DNA from: Rhodobacterales bacterium HKCCE3408
GTDB taxonomy: Bacteria > Pseudomonadota > Alphaproteobacteria > Rhodobacterales > Rhodobacteraceae
DNA: 64,000 nucleotides
Direction of reading: 5' to 3'
NCBI GenBank assembly: GCA_015689705.1
Contig: WVSN01000012.1
Location: 27,251-91,250, forward strand
A program made the translations under genes and the position numbers. Positions 57,650 through 64,000 of the stretch are shown one piece after another. A model generated the notes under the pieces. The model saw nothing but the letters and a program-made list of their open reading frames with translations, was not told the origin of the DNA and did no database searches. How positions within the stretch are numbered: position 1 is the stretch's first letter; every line of letters starts with the position of its first letter.

Positions 57650-59188
57650 TCAGGCGAAGGCGTCGGCCATGCTGTCCTTCTTGCGCGCGACGTAATCCAC
57701 AAGCGCCTCGTGGATCGCGGGGTCGAGCGCCGGCTGCTGGTAGTCGCGCAGAAGCTTCTCGACCCGGATCTGGGCCAGCTGAAGCGTGTCGCGGCTGCCC
57801 TCGTCGGTCCATGTCTCGTAGGGCTTGTAGTCCAGCACTTCGGTCCGCCAGAACGCCTGCTTGAAGTTCGCCTGGGTATGGGCGCAGCCGAGATAGTGGC
57901 CGCCGGGGCCGACCTCGCGGATCGCGTCCATCGCCTGCCCGTTCTCGGACATGTCGATGCCGCGCGAGAGATGGTGCAGCACGCCGAGCTGATCGGCATC
58001 CATGACGAACTTCTCTGGGCTGGAGACCAGCCCGCCCTCGAGCCAGCCGCAGGCGTGGAGCATGAAGTTCACGCCGGACAGAAGCCCCATGTTGAGCGAG
58101 TTGGCGCTTTCGTAGGCCGCCTGCGCATCCGGCAGCTTGGAGCCGGTGAAGGCCCCGGCCGAGCGGTAGGGCAGGTTCAGCCGCCGCGCGAGCTGGCCCG
58201 CGCCGTAGGTGATCTGCGCCGCTTCCGGCGTGCCGAAGGTCGGCGCGCCCGAGTTCATGTCGATCGACGTCACGAAGGCGCCGAAGATCGCCGGCGCGCC
58301 CTTGCGGATGAGCTGGCTGTAGGCGACGCCCGCCAGCACCTCGGCCAGCACCTGCGTCAGCGTGCCCGCGACCGTCGTGGGCGCCATGGCGCCGCCGACG
58401 ATGAAGGGCGAGATGATCGCGGCCTGGTTCGCGGCGGCGTAGCGTTCCAGCGCGCCCATCATGATGCCGTCGAACGTCAGCGGCGAGTTGATGTTGATGA
58501 GCGAGGTCATCACCGTGTTCTGGTCGACGAAGTCGTCGCCAAACAGGATCTTCGACATCTCGACCGAATCCGACGCCCGGTCCGGGTCGGTGACCGATCC
58601 CATGTAGGGTTTGTCCGACAGGGTCATGTGCGCGAACAGCATGTCCAGGTGGCGCTTGTTCACCGCGATGTCGGTCGGCTCGCAGACCGTGCCGCCGGAA
58701 TGGTGCAGCCATTTCGACATGTAGCCGAGTTTCACGAACATCTCGAAATCGGCCATCGTCGCGTAGCGGCGGCCGTTGACGCCGTCGCGAACGAAGGGCG
58801 GTCCGTAGACCGGCGCGCAGACGAGGTTCCGTCCGCCGATCTCGACCGACTTCTCGGGATTGCGCGCATGCTGCGTGAAGGTCGAGGGCGCGGTCTCGAT
58901 CAGCTTCCGGGCCAGACCCTTGGGCAGGTGCACCCGCTCGCCGTCGACATCGGCGCCGGCATCGCGCCAGCGCTGCAAGGCCTCGGGGTTCTCGACGAAA
59001 TTGACGCCGATCTCCTCGAGCACGGTCTCGGCATTGGCCTCGATGATCTCCAGTGCCTCGGGATGGAGGATCTCGAGATTCGGGATGTTGCGTTCGATGT
59101 AGCGCGCGGTCTCGATCCGGATCGCCGTCCGTTCCGCCCGCCGCGCGGCTCCACCGCCTCCGCGTCCCCTGCGCCGCACCTCGTCCAT
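57650..59188 (-). CDS. MttB-family trimethylamine methyltransferase homologue (non-pyrrolysine)
   Basis: A 512-residue member of the MttB superfamily, related to corrinoid-dependent trimethylamine and glycine-betaine methyltransferases. Family stretches: [60 protein letters not shown] and [20 protein letters not shown]. There is no in-frame amber codon, so it is not the pyrrolysine type. No corrinoid protein or RamA-like activator gene is beside it. The true substrate is unknown; betaine-type methylamines are typical. The ATG at 59188 (AAAGGGATC before it) is used rather than 59212. Confidence 0.85.
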   Translation of the reverse strand: MDEVRRRGRGGGGAARRAERTAIRIETARYIERNIPNLEILHPEALEIIEANAETVLEEIGVNFVENPEALQRWRDAGADVDGERVHLPKGLARKLIETAPSTFTQHARNPEKSVEIGGRNLVCAPVYGPPFVRDGVNGRRYATMADFEMFVKLGYMSKWLHHSGGTVCEPTDIAVNKRHLDMLFAHMTLSDKPYMGSVTDPDRASDSVEMSKILFGDDFVDQNTVMTSLININSPLTFDGIMMGALERYAAANQAAIISPFIVGGAMAPTTVAGTLTQVLAEVLAGVAYSQLIRKGAPAIFGAFVTSIDMNSGAPTFGTPEAAQITYGAGQLARRLNLPYRSAGAFTGSKLPDAQAAYESANSLNMGLLSGVNFMLHACGWLEGGLVSSPEKFVMDADQLGVLHHLSRGIDMSENGQAMDAIREVGPGGHYLGCAHTQANFKQAFWRTEVLDYKPYETWTDEGSRDTLQLAQIRVEKLLRDYQQPALDPAIHEALVDYVARKKDSMADAFA

Positions 59189-59363
59189 GCCGATCCCTTT
59201 CGATGGCGTCACGATGGACCGTTCTTACCGGTGTTTTCGCCGTCCAGACGGCGGTTTGCGCCGTTTTGCGGGCAAATCCGACATCGGCGGCCCGCGAACT
59301 GCGCTGGATCAAGGCGCGGGGCGGCCGGGCGTGGTCTCATGGCGAAAAGAAAGGAGCCCTGGG

Positions 59364-59534
59364 ATGAACTGGAAACGGAAGAAACCGGCGCTTATGGGCG
59401 TCGTCGGCGCGCTTGGAGTGGTGGCCGTTCTGGCCGGGACCGTGGGCGGCGTCATCGAGGTGCGGCTGTCGATCTTCATCGCGCTGACGATCTGGATTCT
59501 GGGCGCGACGCTGGTCAACCTGCTCGCGCGCTGA
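59364..59534 (+). CDS. Small single-pass or double-pass membrane protein
   Basis: A 56-residue protein with a basic N-terminus (MNWKRKKPA) and two hydrophobic stretches (about residues 12-30, [19 protein letters not shown], and 35-54, [20 protein letters not shown]). A strong AAAGGAG RBS is positioned 8 bases before the ATG. Function unknown. It lies between mttB-like and guaA genes, 56 bp before guaA, so it may be cotranscribed with guaA. Confidence 0.65.
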   Translation: MNWKRKKPALMGVVGALGVVAVLAGTVGGVIEVRLSIFIALTIWILGATLVNLLAR

Positions 59535-59590
59535 GCCGGCGCTGCCGTTTGCCCTTGCGCGCGCGGGGCGCTCTGCCTAATCGGCAGGAC

Positions 59591-61162
59591 ATGGAACCCT
59601 CGCCCGTCGCCCGCCATCACGAACGGCTGCTGATCGTCGATTTCGGCAGCCAGGTCACGCAGCTGATCGCCCGCCGCCTGCGCGAGTTGCAGGTCTATTG
59701 CGAGATTCACCCGTTCAACCAGGTCACGCCGGATTTCCTGGCCGAATTCGCGCCGAAGGCGGTGATCCTGTCGGGCGGGCCGGCCAGCGTGATCGACGAG
59801 GGCTCGCCCCGGCCGCCGGAAGAGGTGTTCGCGCTCGGCGTGCCGGTGCTGGGCATCTGCTACGGCCAGCAGGTGATGATGCAGATGCTAGGCGGCGAAG
59901 TGCTGCGCGGCGACGGCACCGCCGAATTCGGCCGCGCCTGGGTCACCCCGGCCGAGCGGCTGGACCTGCTGGAGGGCTGGTTCGGAGAGAATCGCGAGCA
60001 GGTCTGGATGAGCCACGGCGACCACGTCGCGAAGCTGGCCCCCGGCTTCCGCGTCTTCGCCACCTCGCCCGGCGCGCCGTTCGCGGTGACCGCCGACCCC
60101 GAGCGCCATTTCTACGCCGTGCAGTTCCACCCCGAAGTGCACCACACGCCGAAAGGCCCGACGCTCTACCGCAACTTCGTCCGCGCCGCCGGCTTCTCGG
60201 GCGACTGGACGATGGGCGCCTACCGCGAGGAAGCGGTGCAGAAGATCCGCGCGCAGGTCGGCGACGCGAAGGTGATCTGCGCGCTGTCCGGCGGGGTCGA
60301 CAGCTCGGTCGCGGCGGCGCTGATCCACGAGGCAGTGGGCGACCAGCTGACCTGCGTCTTCGTCGATCACGGGCTCCTGCGGCTGAACGAGGCCGAGGAA
60401 GTCGTGGGCATGTTCCGCGACCACATGAACCTGTCGGTCATCCACGCGCAGGAGCAGGAGCTGTTCCTGGGCGAGCTCGAGGGCGTGTCGGACCCGGAAA
60501 CCAAGCGCAAGATCATCGGCCGGCTGTTCATCGACGTGTTCCAGAAATACGCCGACCAGATCGAGGGCGCGGCCTTCCTCGCGCAGGGCACGCTTTACCC
60601 GGACGTGATCGAGTCGGTCAGCTTTTCGGGCGGGCCGTCGGTCACGATCAAGTCGCACCACAATGTCGGCGGGTTGCCCGAGAAGATGGGCCTGAAGCTG
60701 GTCGAGCCGCTGCGCGAGCTGTTCAAGGACGAGGTCCGCGCCCTTGGCCGCGAACTTGGCCTGCCGGACCATTTCATCGGCCGCCACCCCTTCCCCGGCC
60801 CCGGCCTGGCGATCCGCTGCCCCGGTGAGATCACGCGCGACAAGCTCGACATCCTGCGCAAGGCCGACGCGGTCTATATCGACCAGATCCGGAAGCACGG
60901 CCTCTATGACGAGATCTGGCAGGCCTTCGCCGCGATCCTTCCGGTGCGGACGGTCGGCGTGATGGGCGACGGGCGGACATACGATTACGCCTGCGCGCTG
61001 CGGGCGGTGACGTCCGTCGACGGGATGACGGCGGATTACTACCCGTTCAGCCACGATTTCCTGTCGGAGACCGCGACGCGCATCATCAACGAAGTGCGCG
61101 GGATCAACCGGGTGACGTACGACATCACGTCGAAGCCGCCGGGCACGATCGAATACGAGTGA
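59591..61162 (+). CDS. guaA: GMP synthase (glutamine-hydrolysing)
   Basis: A 523-residue two-domain enzyme making GMP from XMP with glutamine and ATP. The glutaminase domain (residues 1-205) has the nucleophile cysteine in [15 protein letters not shown] and the His-Glu pair in FHPEVHHT. The synthetase domain has the PP-loop [16 protein letters not shown] and the C-terminal dimerisation segment [17 protein letters not shown]. The start at 59591 is the first ATG fitting the family; the much longer open frame upstream is antisense to the MttB gene. Confidence 0.96.
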   Translation: MEPSPVARHHERLLIVDFGSQVTQLIARRLRELQVYCEIHPFNQVTPDFLAEFAPKAVILSGGPASVIDEGSPRPPEEVFALGVPVLGICYGQQVMMQMLGGEVLRGDGTAEFGRAWVTPAERLDLLEGWFGENREQVWMSHGDHVAKLAPGFRVFATSPGAPFAVTADPERHFYAVQFHPEVHHTPKGPTLYRNFVRAAGFSGDWTMGAYREEAVQKIRAQVGDAKVICALSGGVDSSVAAALIHEAVGDQLTCVFVDHGLLRLNEAEEVVGMFRDHMNLSVIHAQEQELFLGELEGVSDPETKRKIIGRLFIDVFQKYADQIEGAAFLAQGTLYPDVIESVSFSGGPSVTIKSHHNVGGLPEKMGLKLVEPLRELFKDEVRALGRELGLPDHFIGRHPFPGPGLAIRCPGEITRDKLDILRKADAVYIDQIRKHGLYDEIWQAFAAILPVRTVGVMGDGRTYDYACALRAVTSVDGMTADYYPFSHDFLSETATRIINEVRGINRVTYDITSKPPGTIEYE

Positions 61163-61205
61163 GCCGCGGGGCTACGCGAAGTCCGGCCTGCAAGCCGTTG
61201 AACTA

Positions 61206-62570
61206 TCAGCGATAGGCGTGAAGCCGGCCGTCGGCCGAGACGACGTAGAGCGTGCCGTCCATGACGATCGGGTTCGCCGCCGCGCCGCCGCGGATGCCGC
61301 GCTGCGCGACCTCCGAGCCGTCTTCGGGATCGAAGATGCGGATCGCCCCGTCACCCGAAGCGACGACGAGCTGGCCGCCGGCCAGGATCGGGCCGAAATG
61401 GGTGAAGACCGCGCGGTGCCGCCGGACCCGGTCGTTGACGAAGAGCGGAAGCTCGACGCCCCAGATCCGTTCGCCCGTCGTGGCGTCGAGCCGGATGAGC
61501 TCGTTGCGGTCGGAGACGAAGAACACGCTGTCGCCCGCCGGCAGGACCGGCGAATAGGCGCCTTCCTGTGCGGTCCAGATCCGCTCGCCCGAAGCCGCCT
61601 CGATGGCGACGACGCGGCCCGACTGGTTGCCCGCGTAAAGCGTGCCGCCGACGATCACCGGGTCGCCGGTGATGTCGTTGATGTTGGAATAGGCCACGCC
61701 CCGACGTGATCCGGCGACGGTGGTGCCCCAGACGCGCACGCCCGACTGCCGCAGCGCGGCGACCAGCTCGCCCGAGCCGAAGGGGAAGATCACGTTGCGG
61801 TCGGCCACGGCGGGTGCGGCCCCGCCCTGCAGCACCGCGTTGGCGGGCGCGGCGGGGAACTGCCAGCGGATGCGGCCGTTGCCGGTCTCGATTGCCCAGG
61901 CGGCGTTATCGCGGCTGACCACGTAGACGAGATCGCCATCGACCGTGGGCGTCGTGACCTCGGCCCCGAGGCGCTGGCGCCAGCGCACCGCGCCGGTCGC
62001 GGCGTCCATCGCCACGAGCTCGCCATAGCCGTTGGTGGCATAGAGCGTGTCGCCGCCAAGCGCGAGTCCGCCGCCCGAGATGCCGCCGCCGCGGTCGAAG
62101 CCCGCGGTGATGTCGGCCTGCCAGATCGTCGCGCCGGCGGTCGAGGTCGCGGTCACGAGACCGAGCGAGTCGAGCGTGAAGATGCGGCCACCCGCGGCGA
62201 CCGGATCGGCGGAGATGGTCTGCCGGGCGCGGTTGCCCTGCCCGATATTGGCGGCCCAGGCTTCGGTCAGCACGGTGCCCACGGCAGCGTGCGGGATGCG
62301 GTTCTGCGCGTCCGAGCCGCGCTGCGGCCAGGCCGAGACATTGGTCGGCGCGGGCAGCGAGATCGGGCGGGACTCGTTCTCGACCTCGCCGGTGATGACC
62401 GGGAATTCGCCGTTCTCGTCGGGCAGCGTCTCGGCCAGCGGCACGCGGGTGCCGTAGCGCTGTCCGAACAGGATCGGGTCGCGGTTGCTGCCACAGGCCG
62501 TCAGCGCCAGTGCGGCGACGAGGCCCGCGATCGTGCCGTTCCGAACTCCACCCATCGTCCGCCCCGTCAC
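61206..62570 (-). CDS. bamB: Outer-membrane assembly lipoprotein BamB
   Basis: A 454-residue lipoprotein: signal ends ALALTACGSN (lipobox LTAC, Cys about residue 27), followed by a beta-propeller of PQQ-like repeats (ATGAVRWRQRLGAEV, ASGERIWTAQEGAYS, TTGERIWGVELPLFV). BamB belongs to the BAM complex inserting outer-membrane proteins. Its stop region overlaps nothing; its start overlaps the YfgM-like gene by 4 bp. The usual partner der (engA) is not in the window. Confidence 0.9.
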   Translation of the reverse strand: MTGRTMGGVRNGTIAGLVAALALTACGSNRDPILFGQRYGTRVPLAETLPDENGEFPVITGEVENESRPISLPAPTNVSAWPQRGSDAQNRIPHAAVGTVLTEAWAANIGQGNRARQTISADPVAAGGRIFTLDSLGLVTATSTAGATIWQADITAGFDRGGGISGGGLALGGDTLYATNGYGELVAMDAATGAVRWRQRLGAEVTTPTVDGDLVYVVSRDNAAWAIETGNGRIRWQFPAAPANAVLQGGAAPAVADRNVIFPFGSGELVAALRQSGVRVWGTTVAGSRRGVAYSNINDITGDPVIVGGTLYAGNQSGRVVAIEAASGERIWTAQEGAYSPVLPAGDSVFFVSDRNELIRLDATTGERIWGVELPLFVNDRVRRHRAVFTHFGPILAGGQLVVASGDGAIRIFDPEDGSEVAQRGIRGGAAANPIVMDGTLYVVSADGRLHAYR

Positions 62571-63343
62571 TCCTCTTCGGCCGGCGCCTCTGCGCCGTCC
62601 CCGTCCACCGGATCCGCCGTGTCCGGACCGTCCGCCGCCGCGTCCTCCGCGGCTGCCGGATCGGCCCCGGCCTCCGGTTCGGGCAGCGGTTCGTCGACCA
62701 GCGACGCCCCGCTCTCCACGGCCACAATCACTTGCGCGACGCGCTGTTGCAAGCCCGGGCTGGCCTCGGCGTCCGACTGAAGGTCGCGGAGAAGCTCCAG
62801 TGCACCATCCACGTCGCCGTCATTGAGCGCCATGTAGGCCTGCTGCTCGATGGCGAGCGCGCGATAGGGCGCGCCCGGCTGCGCCATGCGGTCCAGCATC
62901 GCCAGCGCTTCGGCGCGGTCGCCCGGGTCGAGCATCTGCGCCTTCAGCCGCGCGAGGTCGCGGTACCGTTCGGGCATGTCCTCGCGGTCGGCGATGGCGC
63001 GCAGGCGCTCGGCCGCGCCCTCGGCATCGCCGGCCTGCGCCTCTTCGCCCGCGATCAGGAGCGCCCGCAGCATCTCGGCGCCCGGTCCGTCGGTCGCGAC
63101 GGCCTCGAGCGCGGCCTGGCGTTCACCGGCATCGTCGGAATCGAGCGCCCGGATCACCGCGTCGCCGAAGGCCTGCGCGGAGGCCTGTTCCTGCGAGCTG
63201 CGCCATTCGAAATAGGCCGCCGTGCCGACCAGTACGACCACGGCCAGGGCCATGAGCCAGCCCCACCGGCGGAAGAACGCGAACAGACGGTCGCGCCGGA
63301 CCTCTTCGGTCACTTCGTGAATGAAGCTGTCACTGTCGGCCAT
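62567..63343 (-). CDS. YfgM-like TPR membrane protein
   Basis: A 258-residue membrane-anchored protein. Residues 30-50 are a single helix (WLMALAVVVLVGTAAYFEWR), followed by a tetratricopeptide-like domain (EMLRALLIAGEEAQAGDAEG; LNDGDVDGALELLRDLQSD). The C-terminus is an acidic low-complexity tail (Asp/Ala/Glu). YfgM-type proteins are linked to the Sec translocon and periplasmic chaperones. Upstream of bamB, as in many Proteobacteria. The ATG at 63343 begins the soluble N-terminus. Confidence 0.85.
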   Translation of the reverse strand: MADSDSFIHEVTEEVRRDRLFAFFRRWGWLMALAVVVLVGTAAYFEWRSSQEQASAQAFGDAVIRALDSDDAGERQAALEAVATDGPGAEMLRALLIAGEEAQAGDAEGAAERLRAIADREDMPERYRDLARLKAQMLDPGDRAEALAMLDRMAQPGAPYRALAIEQQAYMALNDGDVDGALELLRDLQSDAEASPGLQQRVAQVIVAVESGASLVDEPLPEPEAGADPAAAEDAAADGPDTADPVDGDGAEAPAEEE

Positions 63344-63452
63344 GCCTGCCCTTCGCCCTGCCTGCCGGGGCGCCCCGGCCCCCGATTTGGCGCGCTTGTC
63401 GCATGGAAACGGGGCCGATGCCAAGCCCGTGGAGGCGCGGGTCACAGTGCTG

Positions 63453-63470
63453 CTGAACTGATCGGTTCAG
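63453..63470. promoter_or_regulatory. Inverted repeat, candidate repressor operator
   Basis: CTGAAC-TGATCG-GTTCAG is a perfect 6-bp inverted repeat with a 6-bp spacer. It ends 2 bp before the -35 box of the next promoter, where a TetR-type or similar repressor of an efflux pump would bind. No regulator gene is seen in the window. Confidence 0.45.
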
Positions 63471-63472
63471 TC

Positions 63473-63501
63473 TTGCACGCCGGGAGCCCCGCAGGTAATC
63501 T
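63473..63501 (+). promoter_or_regulatory. sigma70-type promoter of the RND operon
   Basis: TTGCAC (63473-63478), a 17-bp spacer and TAATCT (63496-63501) make a good promoter. Transcription from near 63508 leaves a 100-base 5' UTR before the ATG at 63611. Confidence 0.5.
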
Positions 63502-63610
63502 GTTTCGCGGCGTCCGGCGTATTTCTTGCGGCATATGTAAAGGCGTGTCACACGGCGCGCACGAGGTTTGCGGGACGGCGTCCGGCCGGAACCCGGGAAA
63601 GGTTATTGGA

Positions 63611-64000
63611 ATGCGTATCTTCCCGATCCTGACCGCGGCGCTTGTCTGCACGATCCTCTATTTCGTCATTCTCGACCGGGAGCGGCTGATGGCCTTTCTG
63701 GGCGCGCCCTCCGGACCGGAGGCCGCCGAGACGGTCGCGACCGAGCCCGAGACGGCCGAAACCGATGCCGAACCGGAAGATGGCCGGGTGCACGTCGTCG
63801 TCCGCCGGTCCACCGCACAGGTGACGTCCGACGCGCTGCTGCTGCGCGGCCGGACCGAGGCGGCGCGTGAGGTCACTGTCGCCGCCGAAACCTCGGGGCG
63901 TATCGTGTCCGAGCCGATCCGCGCCGGCGCCAGCGTGACGGCCGGCCAGACGCTCTGCCAGATCGACAGCGGCACGCGCCGCGCGGCGCTGGCCGAGGCG
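63611..64000 (+). CDS. RND efflux periplasmic adaptor subunit, 3'-truncated by window edge
   Basis: The first 130 residues of a membrane-fusion protein. The N-terminal helix (residues 5-24, FPILTAALVCTILYFVILDR) anchors it to the inner membrane. An acidic low-complexity region (residues 35-58) follows. Then comes the start of the biotinyl-lipoyl hairpin domain (LLLRGRTEAAREVTVAAETS; GQTLCQIDSGTRRAALAEA). It would couple an RND pump to an outer-membrane channel; pump genes should lie just beyond the window. Confidence 0.85.
   Translation, partial: MRIFPILTAALVCTILYFVILDRERLMAFLGAPSGPEAAETVATEPETAETDAEPEDGRVHVVVRRSTAQVTSDALLLRGRTEAAREVTVAAETSGRIVSEPIRAGASVTAGQTLCQIDSGTRRAALAEA

Noticed and set aside
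57710..59590. N-terminal extension of the guaA frame
   Set aside because: The frame is open for 1.9 kb upstream, but that part is antisense to the MttB-family gene. GuaA homologues start at 59591.

Overview
The window is about 64 kb of high-GC chromosome from an alphaproteobacterium of the Rhodobacteraceae (Rhodobacter/Roseobacter group). The evidence is gene content and order: dusB(nifR3)-ntrB-ntrC-ntrY-ntrX-trkA-trkH-hfq-hflX, rplU-rpmA-GNAT-obgE-proB-proA, a GTA-type endolysin/holin pair, a HemB without zinc cysteines, an NtrC without the GAFTGA loop, and near-consensus CtrA sites. It is core chromosome. I see no insertion sequence, CRISPR array, integrase or intact prophage, and both ends cut through genes (murI on the left, an RND efflux adaptor on the right).

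Layout. 1-5.6 kb: murI (partial), ccmE, an endolysin-holin pair resembling the lysis module of gene transfer agents, a dimethylglycine-dehydrogenase-like flavoenzyme, and a degenerate histidine-kinase-like protein. 5.6-15.4 kb: tRNA-Ser(CGA), a DUF2059 protein, rplU (with an extra C-terminal domain), rpmA, GNAT, obgE, proB, proA, a trans-sulfuration PLP enzyme, a PhoR-like kinase and a LuxR solo. 15.4-15.8 kb: the only long gene-free stretch, holding a perfect CtrA box and a strongly structured candidate ncRNA ending in an intrinsic terminator. 15.8-31.7 kb: tsf and rpsB, psuK-psuG, a DUF502 membrane protein, a YejA-like binding protein, a candidate small RNA, bdhA-patatin-AMP ligase-DsbA-MFS, mfd and a small membrane protein. 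31.7-39.3 kb: hemB, a YSC84 lipoprotein, penicillin acylase, GNAT, GAF-EAL, hflX and hfq. 39.4-49.7 kb: potassium uptake (trkA, trkH) and the two Ntr two-component systems with dusB. 49.8-55.9 kb: ispF-pgpA-pncC, a START-domain protein, hpt, cytochrome c', a dihaem cytochrome c, an FAD monooxygenase and lipA. 56-64 kb: a DUF6456 HTH protein and a DUF6477 protein diverging from a region with a DnaA box and an inverted repeat, an MttB-family methyltransferase, a 56-residue membrane protein, guaA, bamB with a YfgM-like partner, and the start of an RND efflux operon.

The most interesting theme is CtrA. Three full TTAR-N7-TTARC sites lie in the first 16 kb: before the lysis pair, before the kinase-like protein, and before the candidate ncRNA. 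Together they suggest a local set of CtrA targets linking cell-cycle or GTA control to a lysis cassette, a ChpT-like pseudokinase and an RNA. The second small-RNA candidate (about 22.28-22.36 kb) has a good sigma70-type promoter, a perfect 7-bp hairpin and a strong terminator within about 110 bp. All RNA and operator calls come from reading the sequence only and have no expression evidence.
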